Made by a program: the position numbers and the translations under genes. Shown here piece by piece: positions 10,773 to 20,256 of a stretch of DNA of 64,000 nucleotides. The stretch lies in the NCBI RefSeq assembly GCF_006517255.1, contig NZ_CP041185.1:5642001-5706000 (forward strand), given 5' to 3'. Positions within the stretch are counted from its first letter, which is position 1, and every line of letters starts with the position of its first letter. The notes under the pieces were generated by a model. The model did no database searches. It saw only the letters and a program-made list of their open reading frames with translations, and had not been told where the DNA came from. The DNA is from Janthinobacterium tructae (GTDB lineage: Bacteria > Pseudomonadota > Gammaproteobacteria > Burkholderiales > Burkholderiaceae_D).

Positions 10773-10861
10773 GAGCATTGAAAAAAAATCCTTTTAAATC
10801 AAGGGTCTTGCATGGAGTCAATCGGCTTGCTCACAATCTTATCCACACTTTATGTGTGGAA
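10773..10861 (+). repeat. DnaA/IHF module 4
   Basis: GAGCA 10773, ATCAAG 10798 behind an A/T-rich run, weak box TTGCTCACA 10827, DnaA box TTATCCACA 10839-10847, inverted box TGTGTGGAA 10853-10861. Confidence 0.75.
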
Positions 10862-10942
10862 CTGTATTGGCGGTGGAAAAGTATTGTTTGACGATGGGTT
10901 TTGGCATGAAAACCTGCGCTTTCCACGCCCTGCTACATTTTT

Positions 10943-11031
10943 ATGCAGGGCAATAAAAACGATATAAATCAAGGTACTTGGCGTGTATTCTTGCGCTTGC
11001 GCACAATCTTGTCCACAGATTGTGTGCAGAA
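10943..11031 (+). repeat. DnaA/IHF module 5
   Basis: ATGCA 10943, ATCAAG 10968 preceded by GATATAA, weak box TTGCGCACA 10997, DnaA box variant TTGTCCACA 11009-11017, inverted box TGTGCAGAA 11023-11031. Confidence 0.75.
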
Positions 11032-11079
11032 CTTTGACGCTGGAAATGCCGCATGTTTCGCTCCGCTTGCCACTTTTTT

Positions 11080-11167
11080 GTGCATTTATATAATATCCTT
11101 TAAAATCAATGACTTAATTGAATTCCTCGGCTTTGCGCACAATCTTGTCCACAGTTAATGTGCAGAA
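11080..11167 (+). repeat. DnaA/IHF module 6 (1-bp shorter)
   Basis: GTGCA 11080, IHF consensus AATCAATGACTTA (ATCAAT at 11105) with no mismatch, weak box TTGCGCACA 11133, DnaA box variant TTGTCCACA 11145-11153, inverted box TGTGCAGAA 11159-11167. One base is missing between the IHF core and the weak box. Confidence 0.75.
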
Positions 11168-11228
11168 CTCTGTAACTATTGATTTATTGACATTGACTAC
11201 TGTCGATAAGCTGCTATGCCTGTATTTT

Positions 11229-11317
11229 GCGCAGAATGATATTTTCCATGTGAATCAAGTACTTGCATGCTGGACTTCATGCTTGCTCACAATCTTATCC
11301 ACACAAAGTGTGCAAAA
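11229..11317 (+). repeat. DnaA/IHF module 7
   Basis: GCGCA 11229, IHF consensus AATCAAGTACTTG (ATCAAG at 11254) with no mismatch, weak box TTGCTCACA 11283, DnaA box TTATCCACA 11295-11303, inverted box TGTGCAAAA 11309-11317. It ends 187 bases before the exbB start. Confidence 0.8.
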
Positions 11318-11503
11318 CTGTGCGCTGGCCGCGCCCGCCCGCCGCGCCGTGTGGACAAGTACGCATGCGGGCGCCACTTGCCGCCGGCGCGGCAACGCGC
11401 TACATTGCGCCATTCCCGCGCCGACATGCCATCGCTCTTCGGCGCTCGGTACAATACAGGCTGTCCGGGCGATTCACCGCCTTCCCTTTACCAGGAGTTT
11501 CTT

Positions 11504-12109
11504 TTGCTCGCTATATTTCAAGCCGCTGGCTGGCCCATCTGGCTGTTGTTGATCGCTTCCATCGTCGCCCTGGCCCTGATCATCGAGCGCCTGCTGTATT
11601 TGCGACGTGCCAAGATTCTGCCCCGCAAGCTGTTCGATGAAGTGGTGCAGGTATATCGCAGCGGCAAGATCACGCCGGATACGGTGGCCAAGCTGGAAGA
11701 CAATTCGCCGCTGGGCGTGGTGCTGGCCGCCGCCCTGCGCAATGTGGACGCGCCGCGCGAGGTGATGAAGGAATCGATCGAAGAAGCGGGCAGTGGCGTG
11801 GCCCACACGCTGGAACGTTTCCTGACGACCCTGGGCACCATCGCCACCCTGGCGCCGCTGATGGGCCTGTTCGGCACGGTGGTGGGCATGATCGAAATCT
11901 TCGGTTCGCAAAACGCCAGCGGCTCCAATCCGGCCCAGTTGGCCCATGGCATCTCGGTGGCCTTGTATAACACAGGCTTCGGCTTGGCCATCGCCATGCC
12001 GGCCCTGGTCTTCTACCGCCATTTCCGCGCCCTCGTCGACAGCTTCGTCATTGACATGGAGCAGCAAGCGGTCAAATTCGTCGATATCGTCCACAGTGGC
12101 CGCCAATGA
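11504..12109 (+). CDS. exbB: MotA/TolQ/ExbB proton-channel family protein
   Basis: This 201-residue inner-membrane protein has an N-terminal helix (AGWPIWLLLIASIVALALIIERLLYL) and two C-terminal helices, the second pair around TLGTIATLAPLMGLFGTVVGMIEIF and GISVALYNTGFGLAIAMPALVFY, as in ExbB/TolQ. It conducts protons with its ExbD partner to energise TonB. I chose the TTG at 11504 because AGGAG lies 6 bases before it; an open frame reaching back to 11267 would read through the DnaA-box array. It overlaps exbD by four bases. ExbB rather than TolQ is inferred from the lpxK neighbourhood. Confidence 0.85.
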   Translation: MLAIFQAAGWPIWLLLIASIVALALIIERLLYLRRAKILPRKLFDEVVQVYRSGKITPDTVAKLEDNSPLGVVLAAALRNVDAPREVMKESIEEAGSGVAHTLERFLTTLGTIATLAPLMGLFGTVVGMIEIFGSQNASGSNPAQLAHGISVALYNTGFGLAIAMPALVFYRHFRALVDSFVIDMEQQAVKFVDIVHSGRQ

Positions 12110-12549
12110 ACTTCCGTAAAGGCAAGGGGCGTGAAGACCCCGAAATCAACCTGATCCCGTTCATCGATGTGCTGCTGGTGATCCTGATCTTCCTCATGGT
12201 GAGCACCACCTACAGCAAATTTACGGAGCTGCAGATCACCTTGCCGACGGCCGACGCCGAGCAAGCCAAGGACAAGCCGCAGCAGATCGACGTCACCATC
12301 GATGCCAAGGGCAATTACACGGTCAACCGCGAACCCGTCTCGTTCCGCGACGTGGCCGGCCTGGCCGATGCCCTGCAAAACGCGGCCAAGGCGGCCAACG
12401 GCGGCAAGGCGCCTGCGCAGACGCCCGTGGTGGTGGTCAATGCCGACCAGTTCGCCATGCACCAGATGGTCATCCACGTGATGGAAGCGGCGCGCCTGGC
12501 CGGCTATGAAAAGCTGACGTTTGCGGCGCAGGCCGGTGGCAGCAAGTAG
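12106..12549 (+). CDS. exbD: ExbD/TolR-family biopolymer transport protein
   Basis: The 147-residue protein has a short cytoplasmic start (EDPEINLIPFIDVLLVILIFLMVSTTY) with the conserved membrane aspartate of ExbD/TolR, then a periplasmic domain. It forms the proton channel with the protein encoded just upstream; the start codon overlaps that gene's stop (ATGA). The window's two TonB-dependent receptors would depend on such a system, though no tonB is present here. Confidence 0.9.
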   Translation: MNFRKGKGREDPEINLIPFIDVLLVILIFLMVSTTYSKFTELQITLPTADAEQAKDKPQQIDVTIDAKGNYTVNREPVSFRDVAGLADALQNAAKAANGGKAPAQTPVVVVNADQFAMHQMVIHVMEAARLAGYEKLTFAAQAGGSK

Positions 12550-12637
12550 GTCGGCTTAGCCGGAACGGCGTAAGCCGACACAAGCCGCCGCCGAGCATGT
12601 CGGATTACGCTGCGCCTGACGGCGCAGCTAATCCGAC
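12550..12637. repeat. Paired REP-like palindromes, copy 2
   Basis: Hairpin 1 (12550-12579) has arms GTCGGCTTAGCC / GGCGTAAGCCGAC; hairpin 2 (12599-12637) has arms GTCGGATTACGCTGCGCC / GGCGCAGCTAATCCGAC. The order and outer flanks equal the copy at 297-407. The pair directly follows the exbD stop codon. Confidence 0.8.
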
Positions 12638-12662
12638 CTACACCATTTTTACGTCTTCCTTC

Positions 12663-13718
12663 ATGCCCACATCCTCCCCCGCCAAGCTTGAAACCACATT
12701 GACCCGCGCCTGGCTGACGCGCGGCCCGCTGGCGTGCGCGCTGTGGCCCGTCTCCCTGCTGTTCGGCGCCCTGAGTGCCGTGCGGCGCGGCCTGTACCGC
12801 GCCGGCGTGTTGACATCGACGCGCCTGCCCGTGCCCGTCGTCGTCGTCGGTAATATTTTTATCGGCGGCACGGGCAAGACGCCGCTGACGATCTGGCTGG
12901 TGCAAGCCTTGCGCGATGCGGGCATGCGCCCGGGCGTCATTTCACGCGGCCATGGCAGCGCCGACCGGCTGCCGCGCGCAGTGACAGCAGCTTCGACGCC
13001 GCAGCAGGTGGGCGACGAGCCGCTGCTGATCTTCCAGCGCGGCGGCTGCCCCGTGATGGTGGGGCGCGACCGCGCGCAAGCGGGCAGGGCGCTGCTGGCC
13101 GCGCATCCCGACGTCGACGTGCTGGTGACGGACGATGGCTTGCAGCATTACGCCTTGCAGCGCGACGTGGAAATCGTGCTGTTCGACGGCCGCGGCGCCG
13201 GCAACGGCTGGCTGCTGCCGGCGGGACCTTTGCGCGAATCGCCGCGCCGCCGGCGCGATGTGACGGTGATCAATGCGCCCGAGCTGGCGCCGGCACTCGT
13301 GGCCAGGATCGCGCCACAGGGCTCTCTGGTGGTGCAGATGCTGCTGGCCGGTGGCGTGGCCGAACGCATGGCGAACCGCAGCGTAAGGCTGCCGCTTGAA
13401 ACCCTGGCAGCCAGCGGCCAGCGCATCGTGGCGGCGGCCGGCATCGGCAATCCGCAGCGCTTCTTTGCCATGCTGCGCGGCGCCGGACTGGATTTTACGG
13501 AACTGCCTTTGCCCGACCATCACGACTTCCTCGACCAGCCATTTGCGGCACTCGACACGGATGTGATCTTGATCACCGAGAAGGATGCAGTAAAATGTGC
13601 GCAAATTGAATATCTCAAAGATGACCCGAGACTGTGGGTTGTCCCCGTCAGTGCGCGCATCGATAGCGCGCTGGCCCAACAAATTGTGGAGAAATGTCGT
13701 GGACGCTCGACTGCTTGA
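12663..13718 (+). CDS. lpxK: Tetraacyldisaccharide 4'-kinase
   Basis: The 351-residue enzyme phosphorylates the 4' position of the lipid A disaccharide at the inner membrane. It has an N-terminal membrane-associating stretch, the P-loop [17 protein letters not shown], the downstream [24 protein letters not shown] region and [14 protein letters not shown] start it at the ATG at 12663: the ATG at 12597 lies inside the REP-like hairpin and would add 22 residues not expected in the family. No clear Shine-Dalgarno precedes it. Its 3' end overlaps the next gene by 20 bases. Confidence 0.93.
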   Translation: MPTSSPAKLETTLTRAWLTRGPLACALWPVSLLFGALSAVRRGLYRAGVLTSTRLPVPVVVVGNIFIGGTGKTPLTIWLVQALRDAGMRPGVISRGHGSADRLPRAVTAASTPQQVGDEPLLIFQRGGCPVMVGRDRAQAGRALLAAHPDVDVLVTDDGLQHYALQRDVEIVLFDGRGAGNGWLLPAGPLRESPRRRRDVTVINAPELAPALVARIAPQGSLVVQMLLAGGVAERMANRSVRLPLETLAASGQRIVAAAGIGNPQRFFAMLRGAGLDFTELPLPDHHDFLDQPFAALDTDVILITEKDAVKCAQIEYLKDDPRLWVVPVSARIDSALAQQIVEKCRGRSTA

Positions 13719-13875
13719 TATCCTGGTCTGCCCTGTTTGCAAGGGTCCGCTTGAACACGATAAGAAGGCGCAGGAACTGATTTGCCGCGCCGACCGCCTG
13801 GCCTATCCTATCCGTGATGGCATCCCCATCATGTGGGCGGACGAAGCGCGCACCCTGCAAGACGCAGTGGAATAA
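13699..13875 (+). CDS. Trm112-family protein (YcaR-like)
   Basis: The 58-residue protein reads (M)[20 protein letters not shown]...[26 protein letters not shown], very close in pattern to E. coli YcaR, which lies between lpxK and kdsB there too. Its molecular role in bacteria is not settled. I chose the GTG start at 13699, with GGAG 7 bases before it, because the family begins at this point; a longer frame from 13597 overlaps lpxK. Confidence 0.85.
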   Translation: MDARLLDILVCPVCKGPLEHDKKAQELICRADRLAYPIRDGIPIMWADEARTLQDAVE

Positions 13876-13877
13876 CG

Positions 13878-14633
13878 ATGGCGTTCATCGTCATCATCCC
13901 GGCCCGCCTGGCCTCGACGCGCTTGCCGGGCAAGCCGCTGGCCGACCTGGGCGGCAAGCCCATGGTGGTGCGCGTGGCCGAGCAGGCAGCCCTGTCTGGC
14001 GCCGCGCGCGTCATCGTCGCCACCGACCATGACAGCATCGGCGCCGCCTGCGCCGCGCATGGCGTGGAAGTGTGCATGACGCGCAGCGATCATCCGTCGG
14101 GCACGGACCGCATCGCCGAAGTGGCGCGCACGCTCGCTTTGCCGCCGGACGCCGTCGTCGTCAACCTGCAGGGCGACGAACCGCTGATCGATCCGGCCCT
14201 GCTGGCCGCCTGCGCGGCGCGGATCAGCAGTACCGTGCCCATGGCCACGTGCGCGCATCCGCTGCATGATGTGGCCGACGCCTTCAACCCGAATGTCGTC
14301 AAAGTGGTGCTGGACAAGGCCAACCGCGCCTTGTATTTTTCGCGCGCCACCATTCCCTGGCACCGCGACGGCTTCGCGCAGTCGAAAGACAGCCTGCCGG
14401 CCGGCTATGTGCCGCTGCGCCATATCGGCCTGTATGCCTACAGCAATGCTTTTTTGCAAACGTATCCCACGCTCGCCGCTTCGCCGCTGGAGGCCATCGA
14501 GGCGCTGGAGCAGTTGCGCGTGCTGTGGCATGGCTATGCCATCGCCGTGCATGTGACCGATAGCGCGCCGGCCGCCGGTGTCGACACGCCGGAAGATCTT
14601 GCCAGGGTGCAAGCCCACTACGGCGCCCTGTAG
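13878..14633 (+). CDS. kdsB: 3-deoxy-manno-octulosonate cytidylyltransferase
   Basis: The 251-residue enzyme activates Kdo as CMP-Kdo for lipopolysaccharide inner-core synthesis. The nucleotide-binding N-terminus [40 protein letters not shown] and the substrate loop around [13 protein letters not shown] are present. It starts two bases after the Trm112-like stop, continuing the lpxK operon. Confidence 0.95.
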   Translation: MAFIVIIPARLASTRLPGKPLADLGGKPMVVRVAEQAALSGAARVIVATDHDSIGAACAAHGVEVCMTRSDHPSGTDRIAEVARTLALPPDAVVVNLQGDEPLIDPALLAACAARISSTVPMATCAHPLHDVADAFNPNVVKVVLDKANRALYFSRATIPWHRDGFAQSKDSLPAGYVPLRHIGLYAYSNAFLQTYPTLAASPLEAIEALEQLRVLWHGYAIAVHVTDSAPAAGVDTPEDLARVQAHYGAL

Positions 14634-14869
14634 GCATTACCCGCAAAACGGCAGGCGTGCAAATTTAATTTGTGCGCCTGCAGTAAAAACCACATTTTGA
14701 AACGTCCGCCTCGCTAATTGCTGGCTTTGATCAATCAGGGCATAGCAATTCGATAGCAAACTGGCGTTCCGGGGATTTTTTGTGGTAAGTTTCGTAGGGA
14801 AAGATAGCCATAGCAACATCATCTAAAAAAAATAATTACACATACCACCATCCAAAATCTGTTTTTTAG

Positions 14870-15535
<666 letters not shown>

Positions 15536-15548
15536 GCAGTTTTTCAAA

Positions 15549-15574
15549 AGCGGACCTGAGTGTCCGCTTTTTTT
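15549..15574 (+). terminator. Rho-independent terminator after adk
   Basis: Stem AGCGGAC/GTCCGCT with loop CTGAGT, followed by a run of seven T. Confidence 0.9.
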
Positions 15575-15730
15575 CTGCCCGCTTTTCAGGCAGACTGCCA
15601 GCATGGCTGGATGCATAACGTTTTCGTGGTTCAGGTTTTTTGCAGGTCGTGTTTTCCTGGCTGCGCGTGCCTACCCGGTGCGGTCTGCAGCTGTTGGCAA
15701 TGACGTCGGATAAAAACAGAAGGGGACGAT

Positions 15731-17854
15731 ATGGCAGCCAGTTTGTGGTTTGCGGTAGCCTGCGGCGTGGTCGCAGTCATTTACGGTTTGGTGTCGCGTA
15801 GCTGGATTCTGCGCCAGGATCCCGGCAACGCGCGCATGCAGGAAATCGCGCTGGCCATCCAGCAGGGCGCGGCCGCCTATCTGGCGCGCCAGTACCGCAC
15901 CATCGCGTTTGTGGGCGTGGTGCTGCTGATCGCCATTTATGCGCTGCTTGGCCTGCATACGGCGCTGGGCTTTTTGATCGGCGCCGTGCTGTCGGGCGCC
16001 TGCGGCTTCATCGGCATGAATGTCTCGGTACGGGCGAATGTGCGCACGGCGCAGGCGGCCACCCTGGGCATCAACCAGGCCCTGAACGTGGCCTTCAAGG
16101 GCGGCGCGATCACCGGCATGCTGGTGGTCGGCCTGGGCTTGCTGGGCGTGACCCTGTTCTACTGGCTGCTGGTGACGACGGGTGCGCCCGGCCTGACCCA
16201 GCATGATTTGATCAAGCCCCTGATCGGCCTGGCCTTCGGTGCCTCGCTCATTTCCATCTTCGCGCGGCTCGGCGGCGGCATCTTCACCAAGGGCGCCGAC
16301 GTGGGCGCGGACCTGGTAGGCAAGGTCGAGGCGGGCATCCCCGAGGACGATCCGCGCAACCCTGCCGTCATCGCCGACAACGTGGGCGACAACGTGGGCG
16401 ACTGCGCCGGCATGGCGGCCGACCTGTTCGAAACCTATGTCGTGACCCTGATCGCCACCATGCTGCTGGGCGCACTGCTGATGGCAGAGGCCAGCAGCAC
16501 GGCCATCATCTACCCGCTGCTGCTGGGCGCCGTTTCCATCCTCGCCTCCATCGTCGGCTGCTCGATGGTGAAAACAAAGCCGGGCGCGAAGATCATGTCG
16601 GCCCTGTACACGGGCCTGTGGTGGGCGGCCGGCCTGTCGCTGGTGGGCTTTGCCGTGGTGACGTGGCTGCTGTGGCCGGACGACGCCATGCGCTACAAGG
16701 TGCTGGGCGCCACCGTCGTCGGCATCGTGCTCACGGGCCTGATGGTGTACATCACCGAGTACTACACGGGCACGGACTTCAAGCCGGTGCGCCACATCGC
16801 CGAAGCGTCGACGACGGGCCACGGCACGAATATCATCGCCGGCCTGGGCGTGTCGATGAAGTCCACGGCGTATCCGGTGCTGGCCGTCTGCGTTGCCATC
16901 CTCGTCTCGTATCAATTGGCAGGCCTGTACGGCATTGCGATCGCCGCCACGGCCATGCTGTCGATGGCGGGTATCATCGTCGCGCTCGACGCGTATGGCC
17001 CCATCACGGATAACGCGGGCGGCATCGCGGAAATGTCGGGCCTGCCCGACTCCGTGCGCGCCATCACCGATCCGCTCGACGCCGTCGGCAACACCACCAA
17101 GGCCGTCACCAAGGGCTATGCCATCGGCTCGGCCGGGCTGGCCGCGCTGGTGCTGTTTGCCGACTACACGCATGCGCTCGAATCGGTGGGCCAGCACATC
17201 ACCTTTGATTTGTCGAACCCCATGGTCATCGTCGGCCTCTTCATCGGTGGCCTGATACCGTATCTGTTCGGCGCCATGGCGATGGAAGCGGTAGGCCGCG
17301 CGGCCGGTGCCGTGGTGGTGGAAGTGCGGCGGCAGTTCCGCGACATCAAGGGCATCATGGAAGGTACGGCGCGGCCCGAATACGACAAGGCCGTCGACAT
17401 GCTGACGGCGTCGGCCATCCGCGAAATGATCGTGCCGTCCTTGCTGCCGGTGGTGGTGCCCATCGTCGTCGGCATGCTGCTGGGGCCAGCGGCGCTGGGG
17501 GGGCTGTTGATGGGGACCATCGTCACGGGCCTGTTCGTGGCCATTTCCATGACCACGGGCGGCGGCGCCTGGGACAATGCGAAGAAATACATCGAGGATG
17601 GCCACTTCGGAGGCAAGGGGTCGGACGCGCACAAGGCGGCCGTCACGGGCGACACGGTGGGCGACCCGTACAAGGATACGGCCGGTCCGGCAGTGAACCC
17701 CTTGATCAAGATCATCAATATCGTGGCCCTGCTGCTGGTGCCGCTGCTGCCGGCCACGGGCTGGCTGGCCGTCAAGGCTCCGGCGCCCATCCACGCGCCC
17801 GTGCCGGCCATCCTGGCGCCGGCGACGCCCGTGCAAGTGTTGCCGGCGCAGTAA
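15731..17854 (+). CDS. hppA: Membrane-bound proton-pumping pyrophosphatase, K+-independent type
   Basis: The 707-residue protein has about 16 membrane helices and couples pyrophosphate hydrolysis to proton export. The catalytic blocks are clear: [45 protein letters not shown], and near the end [20 protein letters not shown]. The potassium-site segment reads [10 protein letters not shown] with lysine at residue 457; known K+-dependent enzymes have alanine there and K+-independent ones lysine. AAGGGG lies before the ATG. The C-terminal tail after residue ~680 is proline- and alanine-rich. Confidence 0.95.
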   Translation: MAASLWFAVACGVVAVIYGLVSRSWILRQDPGNARMQEIALAIQQGAAAYLARQYRTIAFVGVVLLIAIYALLGLHTALGFLIGAVLSGACGFIGMNVSVRANVRTAQAATLGINQALNVAFKGGAITGMLVVGLGLLGVTLFYWLLVTTGAPGLTQHDLIKPLIGLAFGASLISIFARLGGGIFTKGADVGADLVGKVEAGIPEDDPRNPAVIADNVGDNVGDCAGMAADLFETYVVTLIATMLLGALLMAEASSTAIIYPLLLGAVSILASIVGCSMVKTKPGAKIMSALYTGLWWAAGLSLVGFAVVTWLLWPDDAMRYKVLGATVVGIVLTGLMVYITEYYTGTDFKPVRHIAEASTTGHGTNIIAGLGVSMKSTAYPVLAVCVAILVSYQLAGLYGIAIAATAMLSMAGIIVALDAYGPITDNAGGIAEMSGLPDSVRAITDPLDAVGNTTKAVTKGYAIGSAGLAALVLFADYTHALESVGQHITFDLSNPMVIVGLFIGGLIPYLFGAMAMEAVGRAAGAVVVEVRRQFRDIKGIMEGTARPEYDKAVDMLTASAIREMIVPSLLPVVVPIVVGMLLGPAALGGLLMGTIVTGLFVAISMTTGGGAWDNAKKYIEDGHFGGKGSDAHKAAVTGDTVGDPYKDTAGPAVNPLIKIINIVALLLVPLLPATGWLAVKAPAPIHAPVPAILAPATPVQVLPAQ

Positions 17855-17900
17855 GGCACTCCCTGCCGCCCCGCGGCACATGCCGCAGGGCGGTGCCGCG

Positions 17901-19970
17901 TCAGAAGCGCGACGTCAGGCCGACAAACATACGGCGTCCCGGCACGTAATAGTCGACCAGGCCGTCGGCCATCGGCCCCTTCTTGAACAGGTTTTGCACG
18001 CCACCGCGCACGGTCCACTGGGGTGTGACCTTGTACGACACCACGGTGTCGACGATGGTGTAGGCTTTTTCGGCCAGCTTGCCGGCATCGAGTTCCTTGC
18101 CCGTGTACTGGGCCGATACTTCGCCGAACAACTGGTCGTTGACTTGCCAGCCCAGCGCCGAGTACCACGACAGCTTCGGTGTCGACAGCAGGTTGGTGCC
18201 CGTGGTCAGGTTTTTCGCTTCCGCCATGTAGGTCACGTTGTTACGCCAGTTCAGGTTTTTCGTCAGCGGGATGGTGGCTGTCGCTTCCAGGCCGCTGGTA
18301 CGTGCCTTCTGAATATTCGTCATCTTGGTCCACCAGCGTTTCTGGTAAAAGCCCAGCGGCGCATAGTCGATCTTGTTCTTGAAATCCGTGTGGAAGTACG
18401 TCAAGCCCACATCCCAGCCATTCTGTTCCCACGCCACGCCGATCTCGCCGGCCGTGCTCGTTTCCGGCTTCAAGTCCGCATTGCCGGCCATGTAGCAGGA
18501 GCCGGTGACGTAGCCCAGAGGTTTCAGGCTGCCGCAACCGCGTCCGCCCGAGTTGGTCGCCGCCGCCGGCGAGTTTTCCTTGAGGCTCGGGGCGCGGAAG
18601 CCTTGCGAGACGCCGCCCTTGATGGTCCAGGCGGGGGCAGGGTGGTACACCAGGTACAGGCGCGGGCTGTAGTGGTTGCCGAACTTGCTATGGTGGTCGA
18701 GGCGCAGACCGGCCGTGGCCGTCAAGTCTTCGCGCAGGAACAATTGATCTTCCGCAAACAGGGCCGAGGTGGTGCCCGACAGGGTCGCGCCGCTCACGGT
18801 GTTACCCAGGTAATCGGTGGGCACGGTGCCGATGGTACTCGTATTCGTCAGTTCCTGGTGCTTCCATTGGCCGCCCATCACCAGCATTTGCTCGATGCCG
18901 CCCCAGCCGATCCGTTTTTCCAGGCTGGCATCGAGCGTGCTGTCCTTGGATTTTGCTACCGAGCCGACGACTTCGTTATCGAAGTCGTTGTGATACAGGT
19001 TGACCATGGTCTTGCCGAAGTCCCAGCGACCTTCGTAGCCTAGGCTGACGCTCTTGCGTATCAGTTTGTTGGCGCCCCAGCTGTAGACCAGCGGATCGCC
19101 ATTCTCGTCATGCGCGCTCGAATCGCTGGCTTCCTGCCTGCCATAGCTGGCGTCCAGCGACAGGTTCTGTTTCTTGCCAAGCGCCCAGTTCAGCTGGCCC
19201 GAGACAGTCTGGTTGCGTTCGCCGCCCATGCTGCCCGCTTTCTCGAAAAATTTTTCATCGGGATTCTGACGCGACTGGCTTACGCCCAGGCGCATGCCGA
19301 CCGTGTCCGACAGGGGGCCGGCCAGGTTCACGCCCAACTGGTGCGCCGTGCCGCGGTCGCTGTCCTGCGGCTGCGTGTAGTTGGCCGTGGCCGAACCGTT
19401 CCACTTGCCCGGTATCTTGCGCGTGATGATGTTGATCACGCCGCCCATGGCGTCCGAGCCGTACAGCGAAGACATGGGGCCACGCACCACTTCGATGCGC
19501 TCGATCATGTCGGGCGAGATCCAGTTCAAGTCCTGGCGCCCCAGGTCGGGGCGGTAGGCGGTGTCGGCCGAGCTGCCCACGCGCTTGCCATCAACCAGAA
19601 TCAAGGTGTATTTGTCGGGCAAGCCGCGCAGCTTGATCTTCGACGCCTCGCCTTCGGGGCTGGTGCCACCCGTGACGCCGGGGATGCGGCGCAGCAAGGT
19701 GTTGAGGTCATACACGGGCTGGCGCTCGATTTCCTCGCGCGTGATGACGCTGATACTGGCCGGCGCATCCTTGATGTCGATGGCCGTGCCGGACGCGGTG
19801 ACGACCACCGTGTTCATGGTGGGATCGGCGGCCACATTGCCTTCGGCCCAGGCGCTGCTGACGGCCAGCGAGAGCAGGCAGGGCAGGAGCAGGGCGGTGG
19901 AATGGATAGCACGGGCGGGAGTGGCGACGGGGGCCAAGAAGGTTGCGAAGGCGGGACTGCGCTTGGTCAT
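17901..19970 (-). CDS. TonB-dependent siderophore-type receptor
   Basis: The 689-residue receptor begins with a signal peptide (LLLPCLLSLAVSSAWAEG), then a TonB box-like MNTVVVTASG, a plug domain with DAPASISVITREEIERQPVYDLNTLLRRIPGV and RIEVVRGPMSSLYGSDAMGGVINIITRK, and a barrel ending in LTSRF. The pattern is that of FepA/CirA-like catecholate or colicin-type receptors. A Fur box lies about 96 bases upstream of the start, so it should be induced by iron limitation. It is a single gene, convergent with hppA. Confidence 0.9.
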   Translation of the reverse strand: MTKRSPAFATFLAPVATPARAIHSTALLLPCLLSLAVSSAWAEGNVAADPTMNTVVVTASGTAIDIKDAPASISVITREEIERQPVYDLNTLLRRIPGVTGGTSPEGEASKIKLRGLPDKYTLILVDGKRVGSSADTAYRPDLGRQDLNWISPDMIERIEVVRGPMSSLYGSDAMGGVINIITRKIPGKWNGSATANYTQPQDSDRGTAHQLGVNLAGPLSDTVGMRLGVSQSRQNPDEKFFEKAGSMGGERNQTVSGQLNWALGKKQNLSLDASYGRQEASDSSAHDENGDPLVYSWGANKLIRKSVSLGYEGRWDFGKTMVNLYHNDFDNEVVGSVAKSKDSTLDASLEKRIGWGGIEQMLVMGGQWKHQELTNTSTIGTVPTDYLGNTVSGATLSGTTSALFAEDQLFLREDLTATAGLRLDHHSKFGNHYSPRLYLVYHPAPAWTIKGGVSQGFRAPSLKENSPAAATNSGGRGCGSLKPLGYVTGSCYMAGNADLKPETSTAGEIGVAWEQNGWDVGLTYFHTDFKNKIDYAPLGFYQKRWWTKMTNIQKARTSGLEATATIPLTKNLNWRNNVTYMAEAKNLTTGTNLLSTPKLSWYSALGWQVNDQLFGEVSAQYTGKELDAGKLAEKAYTIVDTVVSYKVTPQWTVRGGVQNLFKKGPMADGLVDYYVPGRRMFVGLTSRF

Positions 19971-20065
19971 GGTGAACTTTCCGGATGTTGTTATTTCCTG
20001 GCTGCCTTCCGGGTGGCTCGGGTATCAATGAATAGAATAAACTGCGCTCGAATTCCACTAATGAG

Positions 20066-20084
20066 AATAAGAATCGTTCTTATT
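20066..20084. promoter_or_regulatory. Fur box
   Basis: AATAAGAATCGTTCTTATT is a 19-bp palindrome with 8-base arms around TCG, in the style of GATAATGATAATCATTATC. It lies upstream of the minus-strand receptor and marks iron control. Confidence 0.8.
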
Positions 20085-20256
20085 GTAATGCCGTCCTGGC
20101 AAGAAGGAAAGTACTGAGAGGAAATAAAACACCGTTGCAAGGTGTGCCACGGTGGTGTGCAGCACGTGCAAACGTGAGAAATTGTTACGCGCGCTGGCAT
20201 CTGGCGCGGCATGTGCCAATAATGAACGCTGTGCGATGGCTACCGGGGGAAGCGGC

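Larger units (their letters stand above)
10290..11319. repeat. Array of seven DnaA-box/IHF-site modules (datA- or DARS-like candidate)
   Basis: The gap between xseA and exbB holds seven diverged copies of an 89-bp module. Each module has, in order, a T-rich block ending in KGCA; an IHF-like core WATCAA exactly 25 bases later; a weak direct DnaA-like box TTGCKCACA; a strong box TTATCCACA or TTGTCCACA starting 12 bases after it (41 bases after the IHF core); and, after 5 more bases, an inverted weak box TGTGYRRAA. Strong boxes start at 10372, 10530, 10679, 10839, 11009, 11145 and 11295. Copies 2, 6 and 7 fully match the IHF consensus WATCARNNNNTTR. Linkers between modules vary from 48 to 81 bases. 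TTATCCACA is the known high-affinity DnaA box. E. coli datA and DARS combine DnaA boxes with IHF sites to switch DnaA off or on; a similar role here is an inference. No coding potential is seen. Confidence 0.85.

Noticed and set aside
10290..11319. CRISPR array
   Set aside because: The repeated unit is 89 bp, diverged, internally structured and spaced by uneven linkers; no short identical repeats and no cas genes.
10290..11319. The chromosomal oriC
   Set aside because: No dnaA, dnaN, rpmH or gidA gene is near. It cannot be fully excluded, so genome GC skew should be checked.
11267..11503. N-terminal extension of ExbB
   Set aside because: The open frame runs through DnaA/IHF module 7; the TTG at 11504 has a good ribosome site and gives the normal protein length.
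12597..12662. Longer LpxK N-terminus
   Set aside because: It is encoded by the REP-like hairpin and is not expected in the family.
15671..17881. 736-codon minus-strand open frame
   Set aside because: Antisense to hppA and without recognisable domains.
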